Of a stretch of 64,000 nucleotides of DNA, positions 11,882-22,615 are shown one piece after another. A program made the translations under genes and the position numbers. The notes below the pieces were generated by a model. It searched no databases, was not told where the DNA came from, and saw only the letters and a program-made list of their open reading frames with translations. How positions within the stretch are numbered: position 1 is the stretch's first letter; each line of letters begins with the position of its first letter. The stretch comes from Erpobdella octoculata. Lineage: Eukaryota; Annelida; Clitellata; Hirudinida; Erpobdellidae. The stretch spans positions 27,074,073 through 27,138,072 of the forward strand of contig OZ022241.1 of NCBI GenBank assembly GCA_963978895.1, read 5' to 3'.

Positions 11882-12329
11882 TAATTTAAACGTTTTTTTT
11901 GTCTGCGTTCAATATTAAATAAAAGTTAATATTTTTGTATACTGTTTTTTTTTAATTAGTATGATGTTTTACCTGAAAATACAACATACTAGTGTATATT
12001 ATATTGGCATGGTCATTTTAGTAACTAAAATTTAGTTCGAAGATTCTCTAGGTTAAATTTAAAAAATCTTTGCCCCGCCTCTCCCCCCAAAGATTTGGCT
12101 GAATCCACGCCTCTGATTTCGCGTTCAAGCTTAAAACTGCCAACGTGACATATCTTTCCTCGTTGCTAGTACCTAGTTAACTCTGACATGATTTGATCAG
12201 AGTTTCCACAATTATTAGGTCTAATGTTCTCTTTTTTCAAATGTTTTGACAACTTATTAATAGGCCTAAAAGAGTGCAAAAGTTATTATTTATTATGTTG
12301 TCAACACGAGTTAAATAACTCCTTGCCGA

Positions 12330-12885
12330 ATTACAAACAAAAAAACCACACGAACAGAAAAAAAAAGCACAACACGACCCCACAAACGAACCGGAAACAA
12401 AGAAAAATGTCAACACCACCAAGGAATCAATTCAAAAGTAATCAGAAAACATATCCAAAATCAGCACGACATCACAAGCAAACCGAAAACATAATGTCAA
12501 TTAAACAGAAAACATATCTAAAACTCAACGCGAACTCTCAAGCGAACCAAAAACATGGTAAAATGTCGCACATATGGAGTCAGATCAAAAACTAAACATA
12601 AAACATAATAATATAAAAAAAACGGCACGAACAGAAAAAAAAGTACAACAGGACCCCACAATCGAACCGAAAAAAAAGAAAACTGTCAACACCACTAATG
12701 AATGAATCAATTCAAAAGTAATCAGAAAACCAGCACGACATCACATGCAAACCGAAAACATAGTGTCAATTAAACAGAAAACCTATCTAAAACCCAACAC
12801 GACCTCAAAGCAAACCAAAAACATTGCAAAATGTCACGCAATTAGAGGCAGATCAAAAACTAAACATAAAACACATCTAAAACCC
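12330..12885 (-). repeat. Two tandem ~290-bp repeats in the LINE 3' UTR
   Basis: Two diverged copies (about 12330-12610 and 12620-12885), each with CGAACAGAAAAAAAAG, CAACACGACCCCACAA and GTCAATTAAACAGAAAAC in the same order. They lie just downstream of the stop codon of the retrotransposon ORF, in its 3' direction. Confidence 0.8.
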
Positions 12886-12891
12886 CCGTCA

Positions 12892-15756
12892 TCACAACTC
12901 ATAAACCTTTTCACCCCAAAAAGCATCTAATAATATCCTAAAAGTATATTTATCTCCAGCTGACACGACCGACTGTGGCAATCTATTCCACTCCTGAATA
13001 ACTCTATTACCAAAGAAATACTTCCTGCAGTCTTTGTGTGCACCTGATGTCACCAGCTTTCTATCGTGGCCTCTGGTTCTTTCATACGTACAGAAGGTCA
13101 GGGACGGACAAACCAAGCTCCTTAGATCTCCAGCCAACAAATCGAATAATAAAATCAAATCCGCTCTGATTCTTCTATATTTCAATGTCGGAAGTTTTAA
13201 TTTTCTCAATCTCATTTCGTATGGCATTCCCACACAGGATGGCCGCAGTTTAGTCGCCCTTCTCTGCACCCTTTCTACTGCATCGATCAATCCTTGCCTA
13301 TATGGGTTCCACACTTGTACTCCATATTCTAGCTGGGACCTCACCAAGGCTTTATATAGAGTAATAAAGGCTTCATCTGACAATTTTCTAAAATTTCTTG
13401 CTATTATGCCCAGCATCATGTTGGCTTTCTTTACCCGAGATAAAATATGTTCTTTGAATTGCAGTTTTGAATCCATAATAATACCGAGATCCGAGACTGA
13501 TTCAATTGTTGGTATCTCACACGTGGTGCCATCTAAATCTATCAAATGATATTTATTTATGAAATGCTTCCCCCCAACATGGAGAAGACAGCATTTTCCA
13601 ATATTCACCTGCATCTGCCATCTATTGAACCACTCCACCACTCTACTGATATCATTCTGCAGCCTGCTACAATCATCTTTACTGCTCAAAACTTTAAATA
13701 TTTTAGCATCATCCGCAAAAAGAAACATATTCTCGCAAACAGTACAAATGTCATTGATATAAATCAGGAACAATACAGGACCCAACACACTACCCTGAGG
13801 AACACCACTCTCCACCCGTAAAGCCTCGGAATGCTCTTCATTTAGTCTCACTCTAAACGTTCTGTCTTTCAAATAGTTTTCAATCCACTTTAGAATCTGT
13901 TTATGCACTTTGTATCTCTCCAACTTATATAACAATTTTTCATGCGGAATTTTGTCAAAGGCCTTTTCCAGGTCAGTATATAACACATCAACTTCATTTC
14001 CCACATCCACAGCCTTAGAAAGCACATCAAGGAAACCAAGCATCTGTAGAGTTGTGGAGCGTGAAGGAAGAAATCCAAACTGGTTCCTGGCAAACAAGTT
14101 ATTTTTCAAAAAATATCCAAGCAGATGATCTTTAATGATTGACTCCAGAATCCTGCAACAAACCGATGTCAATGCCACTGGTCTATAATTGGATATTATA
14201 TCTTTACGACCTTTCTTAAACAGTGGAACAACACAACTGGATCTCCAATCCCTCACCACTTCTCCCGATTGCAATGAACATTCAAATATATGCTTTAAAT
14301 AAACGTTAATTGATGCACATGTTTCTTTCAGAACCCTAGGGTGAATTCCATCTGGTCCAGCCGATTTATTACCATCAAGTTCTCTTAGCTTTTTGCCAAG
14401 CATTCCAGAATCTATCTTTACTTCATCCATACCATCCTCAGGTACTCCAGGACTAAAAGGCAGAATATTTGTCAAACCCGAACCTGTATCACTCACATAC
14501 ACAGAGGCAAAGAATTCTGCAAACGCCTTCGCTTTCTCGTATCCCTCTGTGAGAACAGAACCATCAACAGTCAACATGCCGGGTGAATTTCTGCATTTAG
14601 CTTTTTTGTGCACAAAATTCCAAAATCTCTTGGGATTAGTCTTAAAATTTGCAGCAATAAGGTTCTGGTTTTCTTTTTCAAGTTGTGCCGACAAAACCCT
14701 CACCTTTTGACGGTATTTCCTAAACTCAGCTAGTTTCTCGGTCGCCCCATATCTATAAACTTGTCTCCAGCATTGATGTTTCAGCTTAATAAGTGTACGC
14801 AGTTCCTGTGTCATTCTAAAGCGGAATTTATTATTTTTAGCTCTGTGAGGAACAAATCGCTTTGTAAGTTCCATCAACGTATCTCGGAAAATCGACCACT
14901 TATTTTCCACAGAAATATCATCCTCAAGCACCGTAGTCAGAGCTCCACCAATTAAATCATTGAAACCAGTATAATCTCCCAGATCATAACAAGGTCGTTT
15001 GTTACTGTTACAACCAGAGCTGCTTTCAATCTCCAAACAAACATTGAACGAAATAATCGAGTGATCGCTGCCTCCCAATGGTGAAAGATATCTGATACTA
15101 TCTATAGACTCTCTTGAAGTTACCACAAGATCTAATAAGTGTGGAGTTTGGCCAGGTCTAAACCTGGTTGGCTCCGTGATGTGTTGAATCATAAACCTGT
15201 CATCCAAAAACTTCAAAAATCTATTTTCGATTCTTGTATGTAAACCCTGACAGCTCGAAGTCATCCAATTTATCTCTGGAAAATTAAAATCTCCCAGCAG
15301 AAGATGATTACCTTTCAACAACATGAATTCTTCTAGCAGGTCAATAAGAAGTTCATTGTTTTCTGATAAACTATTTGGGCTTCTATAAATAAATAAAATA
15401 TTCAAAAAATCTCTAGAAGTTAGCAATCTAATGCATAATTTTTCCTGAAATGTTATTTTCATATTTATTTCAATTACTGAAAGACTCTCTTTATAATACA
15501 ATAATAATCCTCTGCAACCATCTTTCTGAAACCCAGAAGATAATATTTGCCATCCCTTCAGCTGGTATTCTGAAATTGATTGTGGAAATCTTAAATTTTT
15601 AGGATTGACCTCATTTAGCAATATTAAATCTGGCAGAGTTTTTGCAGACCCCAAAAGCAACTGCAATTCCATGAATTTATTTGATAAAGAGTCCACATTT
15701 GACAACAACACTGAAACATAGTTCTGCATCTGTTTTACTACCTTCATTTTTCTCAA
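12892..15756 (-). CDS. CR1/Jockey-like LINE ORF2: endonuclease and reverse transcriptase, intact
   Basis: A single open frame of 954 residues with no lesion. Residues of about 10-230 form an AP-type endonuclease (LLLGDFNFPEINW; catalytic GGSDHS). A linker follows (WNFVHKKAK). The reverse transcriptase spans about 450-730: GPDGIHPRVLKE, YRPVALTSV, YTDLEKAFDKIPHEKL, GVPQGSVLGPVLFLIYINDI and the catalytic FADDAKI. The C-terminal tail (MPYEMRLRKLKLPTLKYRR, GNRVIQEWNRLP) is typical of CR1/Jockey-group elements. These proteins nick target DNA and copy element RNA at the nick. No ORF1 is seen upstream, so the insertion may be 5'-truncated. An intact frame suggests recent arrival. Confidence 0.93.
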   Translation of the reverse strand: MRKMKVVKQMQNYVSVLLSNVDSLSNKFMELQLLLGSAKTLPDLILLNEVNPKNLRFPQSISEYQLKGWQILSSGFQKDGCRGLLLYYKESLSVIEINMKITFQEKLCIRLLTSRDFLNILFIYRSPNSLSENNELLIDLLEEFMLLKGNHLLLGDFNFPEINWMTSSCQGLHTRIENRFLKFLDDRFMIQHITEPTRFRPGQTPHLLDLVVTSRESIDSIRYLSPLGGSDHSIISFNVCLEIESSSGCNSNKRPCYDLGDYTGFNDLIGGALTTVLEDDISVENKWSIFRDTLMELTKRFVPHRAKNNKFRFRMTQELRTLIKLKHQCWRQVYRYGATEKLAEFRKYRQKVRVLSAQLEKENQNLIAANFKTNPKRFWNFVHKKAKCRNSPGMLTVDGSVLTEGYEKAKAFAEFFASVYVSDTGSGLTNILPFSPGVPEDGMDEVKIDSGMLGKKLRELDGNKSAGPDGIHPRVLKETCASINVYLKHIFECSLQSGEVVRDWRSSCVVPLFKKGRKDIISNYRPVALTSVCCRILESIIKDHLLGYFLKNNLFARNQFGFLPSRSTTLQMLGFLDVLSKAVDVGNEVDVLYTDLEKAFDKIPHEKLLYKLERYKVHKQILKWIENYLKDRTFRVRLNEEHSEALRVESGVPQGSVLGPVLFLIYINDICTVCENMFLFADDAKIFKVLSSKDDCSRLQNDISRVVEWFNRWQMQVNIGKCCLLHVGGKHFINKYHLIDLDGTTCEIPTIESVSDLGIIMDSKLQFKEHILSRVKKANMMLGIIARNFRKLSDEAFITLYKALVRSQLEYGVQVWNPYRQGLIDAVERVQRRATKLRPSCVGMPYEMRLRKLKLPTLKYRRIRADLILLFDLLAGDLRSLVCPSLTFCTYERTRGHDRKLVTSGAHKDCRKYFFGNRVIQEWNRLPQSVVSAGDKYTFRILLDAFWGEKVYEL

Positions 15757-16200
15757 ATCATTGTTTCTACACCAAACATTTAATCTAGTTTTCTCAACTC
15801 TACTTTGGCTTATGACTTAAATTTCCGATATCTGCATGTAGATATGTATGTTAGCAATTTTGCATAACTCGGCGGTCAGCAGTCAGCAGGTGATAAAATA
15901 TGTGCGTACAGGCGTTTAATAAAGGTTATTACGCAATCGTACGTACTGTCAGTCTATGATTCTAGATATCGTAACACCAGAAACAACAACTGCTTACATT
16001 ATTATTGCGTCTGGACGTTTTTAAAGGCCTGTACGCTAACTCAGTGCGCGCTTATACTAGCTGCATTGAACATAATTAATTTTTAAATGAAATAGAATAA
16101 AACAGAAGACATTGGCACAATTAAACAAATGTGTATTTATTTAATTTACGTTTTTTTGCAAGAGATTCATTTGAGTTTTTTTACCAAATTTTTGGACGTA
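15757..16200. other. No recognisable gene; possible LINE 5' sequence
   Basis: Non-coding sequence upstream of the LINE ORF. No ORF1 or promoter can be identified. The short phrase ATGTATGTTAGCAAT near 15847 recurs near 62618, marking a dispersed repeat of unknown type. Confidence 0.4.
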
Positions 16201-16204
16201 CTAG

Positions 16205-16304
16205 GTACTGTCAGGGGTCGCACTACCCATATATATATATATATAGAATATAGCCCTATTCTTACTATTCTATATATATGGCTCTATCGGACCTCCTGAC
16301 AAGG
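16205..16304. repeat. Small imperfect foldback
   Basis: CTGTCAGGGGTC near 16208 pairs with the reverse complement of GACCTCCTGACAAG near 16290, with ATATATAT arms between. It abuts the left end of the large inverted-repeat element and could be an older MITE into which that element inserted. Confidence 0.45.
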
Positions 16305-16394
16305 TATCCCAGTAAACATGGTAACCATTTTGTAACGTTTCTTGTCCGTTACTTTTCAGTTACCTGGTTATGAAAAGGTTACCTGGCCCAAAGC

Positions 16395-16862
16395 AACTAA
16401 AAAGAAACGTTTCTGCAACGTTTCCAATGTAGCGAAAAAGTAACATGTAATTTGCGACTAAAAAGAAACGTTTCTGCAACGTTTCCAATGTAACGGAAAA
16501 GTAACGTGTAATTTGCGACTAAAAAGTAACGTTTCTGTAACGTTTCCAATGTAACGTAAAAGTAACATGTAATTTGCGACTAAAAAGAAACGTTTCTGTA
16601 ACGTTTCCAATGTAACGGAAAAGTAACGTGTAATTTGCGACTAAAAAGAAACGTTTCTGTAACGTTTCCAATGTAACGGAAAAGTAACGTGTAATTTGCG
16701 ACTAAAAAGAAACGTTTCTGTAACGTTTCCAATGTAACGAAAAAGTAACATGTAATTTGCGACTAAAAAGAAACGTTTCTGCAACGTTTCCAATGTAACG
16801 TAAAAGTAACATGTAATTTGCGACTAAAAAGAAGTTACTACAACGTTTCTAATGCAGCCAAA
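16395..16862. repeat. Subterminal 61-bp tandem array (left)
   Basis: About 8 copies with an exact 61-bp spacing of TTTGCGACTAAAAAG. Each unit holds AAACGTTTCTG and AACGTTTCCAATG. It lies just inside the left inverted repeat and probably holds transposase-binding sites. Confidence 0.93.
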
Positions 16863-18140
16863 ATGTAACGATTTGTTTTATTCATAGATATCTATGGTTT
16901 TATTATTACGGATAATATACAAATCTTTTATAGCATATATAATTTTATAGAAAAAGTAAAGTGTTTGTTTATTTATAAAACTCAATTGCTAAAGAGCATT
17001 TAATAAAGACGCTTAATAAATGGTATTTGCATTGTGTCGTATTATATTTTCCTAGATTTTGTTCTATCTCATCGGTTCACTGAGAGCGTCGAACGAGTCG
17101 CCTGGGATGAGATAAGATGCTAATCAAAAGTTAATTAACGACTCGCTTCTACAGCTCTTGTGTTAGAAATAATTTGAAGGTACAAAACAAACTATACTGG
17201 TTAAAAATCACCAATCAATTCGAAACATTAGATTTTTAAACCATTTGAAACCTCTGCTTCCTGCTGCACTACTACCCCTGCGCTGTTTGTGAATTTTTAT
17301 TTTATTTATTTATTCGTGTTTTAAGAAAAGACCTGACAGAACGCAGGAAATCATAAAAAATAAGCAAAAAAACAAGAAATTAAAAGAAAGTCTGTCTAGT
17401 CTATAACGAACATTCAATATTCCGCTAATTATAATGACTGGCAATAGTTAATTTTAGACAATAATAATAGAATAACGTTATTGAATCAGCTAATAGAGTT
17501 GAAAGAAGTTAGGTTAGTAAGAGTCATAGAAGAGCATTCTAATAATAAAGTTACAAGCAAAACTAGCAGAGTGATGTTGCATTGAAGGGAGTACAAAATC
17601 ATGTTTCCTCTTGCAAAGAATATGACCATGATTTATCATTACGTGGTCATACTCATTTGTAAACATTTCACTTTCATTCACACTGACATAATCTAAATGG
17701 CCATATTCTCAGGTGAGACATTCTTCTTGCTTGACCAGCGAATTGCTTGATGTCACAAGTGTCTACCAACCCGTGGGTAGTCATAGACACCTTTCACTCT
17801 TCCCCATCAGCAGTTTTTTCATAAACTGTTTGAGTTTTAACTTCGAACCCTTTACCAGGAGGTGTAATTTCTGCCGGTATAACACTTTGGAAAGAAAGCA
17901 AGGAGCTAAATCTGGCTCTTGTTTAATGCCTTTCACAGAACTAATATTGTTTGTTTCTTGTTCCTAATGTTCATTCTTGCTAAATCTTGACAAGAAACAT
18001 AATCTTTTTGTTAAAAGAATGAGGTAATGTAAATAAGCCAAAGTTGAGGCTCTTTGACATTGGCTGGCAAGTTGGTAAGCTCCGCCTCCATACCAATTAC
18101 GAACAACTTATATATAGTCTGAAAGTGCGCGAAAAATCTG
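16863..18140. other. Element interior, no recognised gene
   Basis: AT-rich interior between the left array and the DUF4806-like exons. An open frame at 17713-17967 has no recognisable domain. Confidence 0.4.
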
Positions 18141-18146
18141 TTTGTT

Positions 18147-18560
18147 GTGAGGTCACGCCGTTGTTGTTTCAGTAAATCTATCGTGTTTTGTCTGCATTTG
18201 CTAACATCTAACGAGTTTAGTTCATTCTCATTGTGTTATAATAATCAGTTAAATTCGTTGTGTTATAATAATCAGTTAGATTTTTTGATCGAAACTTTGT
18301 TACAATATGAAGAGCAGTTAGATAAAATTAGAGCCGATAATTTAGCAGATATGTTGTTGGACAGTTTACTAATATATGGGAAGTTTTGAAAGAAATTAAA
18401 AGTAATCTGGCTCTTCTTGTCAGTCCGCCAACGACAGCAGTTAATACGGCAGTTCCGGAAAACGTTCATTTCCCCATGCACTCCATGGTACAATTTGACC
18501 AGTTGGATTCAAAATTAGAATCTAAAGAATTATTTGATGCTCTGGTAAGTCAATTACAGG
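18147..18560 (+). CDS. Upstream exon(s) of a DUF4806-like gene
   Basis: Two overlapping frames read ETLLQYEEQLDKIRADNLAD and then WEVLKEIKSNLALL...FDQLDSKLESKELFDALVSQL. The second block resembles the start of the DUF4806 domain (a hydrophobic/acidic FPL...LE..LE.KL pattern that precedes the LGG block). It probably runs to a donor at about 18560 (CAGG|GTAAAG) and is spliced to 21987. A frame change near 18380 means an unseen intron or a lesion. Function is unknown; such proteins often occur with transposons, which is an inference here. Confidence 0.5.
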
Positions 18561-18779
18561 GTAAAGGTTCCCTTTGACGGCCCGTGTGGCGGATTAATAC
18601 ATAATTCTCGGCTATAATAAACTATAAACACGATTAAAAGTAAACACTAGTTTAAAAATTATGATAATTAGTATAAGTAATTTATTTAAAACTAGCAGTG
18701 CCCGTAGCGGCTTCGCTCGCATGAAATTAGAGAATTTGAACCATGCATACATAGTAGAGTACTGCACGGATCAATTTTT

Positions 18780-19080
18780 TAGGTCTCGGCTCGGCCCGTC
18801 GACAACTTGGCCCAACCCGTTTCAAAAACCGAAATTCCTGGCCCGGCACGGCCCGTCTAATATGGGCCCGGCACGTTTTTACAGGCCTAGAAGTTCTATA
18901 TACTTGATGAAAAACTTCGGCCCGTCCCACCTTGACTTCACGTTTAGCCTGAACACCCTAAAATCACTAAAATGTCTATATACTTGGTTAAAAATCTCGG
19001 CCCGTCCCACCTTGATTTAAGGTTTGGGCAGGGCCGTATGAAGACCCTAAAATAACGGCTTGGCCCGTCCGTCCGGTGAT
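18780..19080. repeat. GGCCCG-rich repeats near the Helitron 3' end
   Basis: Repeated CTCGGCCCGTC/TCGGCCCGTCCCACCTTGA phrases near 18788, 18918 and 18998, an unusual GC-rich patch in AT-rich DNA. Confidence 0.65.
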
Positions 19081-19950
19081 AAACTGAACTCATTTACTTT
19101 TAACCGGCACAAAACCTCAAAATACTATTTTTCACATCTGTAGCACTTACAGTTTTTGAGTAGCAGTTATTTTAAAATCAAATAACCTTTTTTCCACCTC
19201 ACATTTGAGGTCCTGGAACTGGAAACCAAATTTTCAAAAAATGGTAAAACACGTATATCATTATTTCTGGAGTAGAAACCAAATACGAATTTTTACTCCT
19301 GTAGCATCTACTGTTTTCGAGTAGCAGTTACATTAAAAACCAAATAACCTTATTTTCCACCCCACATTTGAGGTCCTGAAAACCAAATTTTAAAAAAATG
19401 GTAAAACACGTATATCTTTATTTTTAGAATAGAAACTAAATACTAATTTTTACATCTGTGGTATTTACAGTTTTTGAGTAGCAGTTACTTTAAAAAACAA
19501 ATAACCCTATTTTCCACCCCACATTTGAAGACCTGGAAATAAATTTTCAAAAAATGCTAAAACACGTATTTCATTATTTTTGGAGTATAAACTAAATACT
19601 AATTTTCACTCCTGTAGCATTCACAGTTTTTGAGTAGCAGCTACTTTAAAAACCAAATAACCCAATTTTCCAACCCACATTTGAGATCCGGGAAACCGAA
19701 TTTTCAAAAAATGGTGAAACACGTATCTTTTTATTTTTCAAAAAAAATCTATATACCAAATTTCAAAATCTCCTCATTTTTGGTTTTCGAGATATACATT
19801 GTTTTAGAAAAAAGTTTGTTTTCCAGTTTTTTCCCCTCAGGAGCAAAATTTTCAAAAATCCTTTCTTAGCGGATGTTTACGCTATAAAAGTAATATAAGT
19901 TCCAAATTTCACGTTCCTAGAATGAGGCGTTTGAGCTCGGCGTTGATTAT

Positions 19951-20028
19951 CAGTCAGTCATCTGTCAGTCAGTCAGTCAGTCAGTCAGTCAGTCAGTCAG
20001 TCAGTCAGTCAGTCAGTCAGTCAGTCAG
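19951..20028. repeat. (CAGT)n tetranucleotide tract
   Basis: About 18 units, just inside the 5' end of the nested Helitron. Simple repeats at this position recur in the copies at 32331 and 46333 (TTTG/TCTG runs). Confidence 0.95.
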
Positions 20029-20182
20029 GACATGTTCTTTTATATATATAGATGAGAAAATGTCATATAAAAAAATAAATAATGTAATTATAATTTATGT
20101 ACGTTTGGGTTTTAAGAAAAAGTTTAAACGAAGAATTTGAAGAAGTTTAAACGAAGGAATCGCGTACCGTGTTATATAGTGA

Positions 20183-20310
20183 CTAGCCGGGTTAAACCGT
20201 TGCTTCTCTCGCCTTTTGTTCGTTATCGTTTTTTACTCTCTTTCTCTTCGCCATTATCTCGCTCCCGCTCCCATATATTTTTTATCCCTCCTAACTTTTT
20301 GTAATAAAAA
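20183..20310 (-). mobile_element. Second Helitron 3' end, fragment
   Basis: On the minus strand the sequence runs through a GCGGGAGCGAGATAATGGCG-like GC-rich stretch to CAACGGTTTAACCCGGCTAG followed by T, resembling the 3' ends at 2129 and 52847. The 5' end was not found. Confidence 0.6.
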
Positions 20311-20397
20311 AGCATCCAGGCATGACACGAACTAGCAAATCGTTAGATTTTGGGTGGCTCTGAAAAGAGCCGTTTAATAGCTACACTGTCACCAGAG

Positions 20398-21372
20398 TCA
20401 CACGGGAAAATGTTCGCTGATTGCCACGAGGAAGCATCCAAAAAGTTCGGCTCGGCGGAACTCGTTGCGAAAGACAAATTCATCCATATATGAGGTAAAC
20501 AGAGCTCTACTTGTGCCAAACTGCCTCTTCAACTTCCTCTTTGCCCGCATCCACAAGTTTTCCACGTTCTGTGTATGAACTTCTGGATCATTCGGATCCA
20601 CGAAGTTCTCCTGGTGAATGACGACGGAGTGTGTGTAGATGCCGTTTCCTATGGCAGGAATGTTAGCATAAGATGCCCAGCCATCTGAAATGATATGCGT
20701 TCCTGGGAGGATATGTTGTTGAATGCAGGCTAACAGCGTGTCGGCTGTCCTGTTGGGTACCTCCACCAGAAAGCACCTACCACTTCCGCGTTCAATACCA
20801 CCAAAAACCCAGTGGCCTTCATGATATTGGCCACGGTGGTACTTTCGGTGGAAATACTTCGACTCATCTATCTCGACAACAAGAGGCTCTCCGTTGCAGT
20901 CATACCCGCCAACTTCAGATGGATGGTTTTGAATCCAGAAACTACAGGTCTCTCTGAAAAAATTGCACCAATCCACTGCAACTCTTTTCGATCTCAACCG
21001 GGACTCTCGCATCATTACCGTTTGTGGCATATCCGTGCTCCAGCAATAGGCCATCATGATTATCTGCTTCATTGACAGATGACTTTGTTCGAAGTACGAT
21101 CCAGCTCTTACAGATTTTCTTGACCCACAGCCGCCACACTTCCAGCGTCTTCCATCAATTCCTTCAACGTAGAGATGTAACGAACAGGCCCGACCGCACG
21201 TGATACACTGCCTAGTGTTTGCGATCAACCTTCTTGCACAAAAACGCAAAGCAGACTCAGCATCAGTGAACTCTGGCAACAGCGTATCTAAGCACCACTC
21301 TTCCAAACTAATAGCAGCCGGATCTAAAACTTCGTTCATCGGAACTATACTCGCAACATTCACTCCCGCCAT
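20398..21372 (-). CDS. ISXO2/IS1595-type (Merlin superfamily) DDE transposase, intact
   Basis: An uninterrupted frame of 324 residues. An N-terminal zinc ribbon (CITCGRACSLHLYV, then WKCGGCGSRKSVRAGSYFE, residues about 55-95) precedes the ISXO2 catalytic core: VVEIDESKYFHRKYHRG (first Asp), HWVFGGIERGSGRCFLVEV, HIISDGWASYANI (second Asp) and QNVENLWMRAKRKLKRQFG (NxE/W block), ending SYMDEFVFRNEF. The length is normal for the family. Such enzymes cut DNA and move elements with inverted ends. The start ATG at 21372 lies 0.35 kb inside an AT-rich leader. It is transcribed opposite to the DUF4806-like exons. Confidence 0.9.
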   Translation of the reverse strand: MAGVNVASIVPMNEVLDPAAISLEEWCLDTLLPEFTDAESALRFCARRLIANTRQCITCGRACSLHLYVEGIDGRRWKCGGCGSRKSVRAGSYFEQSHLSMKQIIMMAYCWSTDMPQTVMMRESRLRSKRVAVDWCNFFRETCSFWIQNHPSEVGGYDCNGEPLVVEIDESKYFHRKYHRGQYHEGHWVFGGIERGSGRCFLVEVPNRTADTLLACIQQHILPGTHIISDGWASYANIPAIGNGIYTHSVVIHQENFVDPNDPEVHTQNVENLWMRAKRKLKRQFGTSRALFTSYMDEFVFRNEFRRAELFGCFLVAISEHFPV

Positions 21373-21986
21373 AGCTTAAAATACAAAGACGCAAATACAC
21401 AATGTTCGCTTACAAATATTCAAATTTCGACGTTGCTTCGAATAAACTACTTTTTTTTAACATTTATTTTTTAGTTTTTCTTTATTAAAAATTTGAAATT
21501 TCGTTTATTTAAAGAAGTTAACTTAGTTTAATAATTTCCAATTTTCTTACTTCTTGCAAACCGTCCCGAGTTACCGGGCGGTGAGTTTTAAAATTTTAAT
21601 GGAATTTTTATTTACAACTGATAGTTTGTTTTATAAATAAAATTTTATTATAAACTAATTTTATTTATTTTTTATTCATTTCATTCATACGATCATCGTA
21701 CCTCACCACTCACAACTACGATGTAAATAGGGCTTGAAAGGGTACTACTTACGTTTTCAAAGTCTCTCAAATTACGATAAATGTTTTTTTTTAAAATTAA
21801 AATTGGTATTAAATTTGTTTTTTTATGTTATTGTGACAAAATAAAAATAATACGATTATTTTTCGGCACGGGCCGTCCAAGGGAACCTTTACCAATTACA
21901 GCATGTACTAAGATATCAAAAATTTTTGTATTAGGTTATCACTATCATAAATTCAAACATTTGTATAGGTGATTGACTTACAAAAG

Positions 21987-22324
21987 CTTGGGGGAGACAC
22001 AATGGCAGAGGCGTGTCGTAGGCTGCTCCGGTACACCATGGATGATGGGCTGGCTGAAAAGTTCAATTGGATAGGGAGTGGTGGTAAAAAAAAAATGGAA
22101 AGCACCTTTTTCAAAGAACTTATCATTAGTTAGCTTAACTAAACTATTAGCAAAGTCATTTTAAAAATATTAGATATCTAACAACTATTTTTTTAAACTA
22201 TTTCTCAGAAACTCTCCAAACCAATAGACGCTTCCACGATTCGTCAGCCAAGGAAATTGAGGTTGTGACAAAGAACTGGATAAAGTTTGCACATGAGAGG
22301 CTGAACCGCAAGGAGAAGAAATGA
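21987..22324 (+). CDS. DUF4806-like C-terminal exons
   Basis: Two exons, 21987-22128 and 22209-22324, join in frame. The first reads LGGDTMAEACRRLLRYTMDD then GLAEKFNWIGSGGKKKMES; the second reads TNRRFHDSSAKEIEVVTKNW and KFAHERLNRKEKK, then TGA. The order LGG, cRRLL.yTm.d.La..fNw.G..gK, then a C-terminal helix with W and R matches the DUF4806 family as I know it. The AG at 21986 and the GT at 22129 fit. The upstream exon is probably 18147-18560, now separated by Helitron insertions. Confidence 0.72.
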
Positions 22325-22469
22325 CATTTATATAGAGCTCAAAAGACTTTCTTTAAATAAACTTTTTTATAAATTTGCAAATATTGTTTCAGTTTTGTCT
22401 ATTGATGAACGTATTTGAAGTGATAATAATTTGCATGAGCAAATAATAGAGGAGGTTTCTAAAGCGTTA

Positions 22470-22615
22470 CATTGTAAACGTTTCTAAAACGTTACACAGG
22501 AAACGTTTCTAAAACGTTATACACAGGAAACGTTTCTAAAACGTTACACGGGAAACGTTTCTAAAACGTTACACGGGAAACGTTTCTAAAACGTTACTCA
22601 GGAAACGTTCCTTTA
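22470..22615. repeat. Subterminal 25-bp tandem array (right)
   Basis: Six or seven copies of a unit like ACGGGAAACGTTTCTAAAACGTT, inside the right inverted repeat of the large element. Confidence 0.93.

Larger units (their letters stand above)
8578..12115 (+). mobile_element. hAT transposon, complete ends, inactive
   Basis: Terminal inverted repeats CAGAGGCGTGGATT at both ends are flanked by a perfect 8-bp target duplication ATTTCGCG (8570-8577 and 12116-12123), diagnostic of hAT. The 3538-bp element carries a decayed ZMYM1-like transposase on the plus strand. The left arm is internally duplicated (about 8640-9120 against 9121-9430), and the first copy holds a tRNA-derived SINE. The perfect target duplication suggests moderate age despite the broken frame. 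Confidence 0.93.
18692..20052 (-). mobile_element. Non-autonomous Helitron nested in the large element
   Basis: On the minus strand it starts with TC (20052-20051) after a host A, continues TCTATATATATAAAAG and a (CAGT)n tract, and ends with a GCGAAGCCGCTACGGGC-type hairpin and CTAG at 18692 before a host T. This is the canonical A/T insertion. The body contains roughly 190-bp repeats of a CACATTTGAGGTCCTGGAAA-like phrase. No Rep/helicase gene is present. Confidence 0.88.

Noticed and set aside
13034..14955. Plus-strand open frames opposite the LINE
   Set aside because: They are antisense shadows of the 954-codon reverse transcriptase frame.
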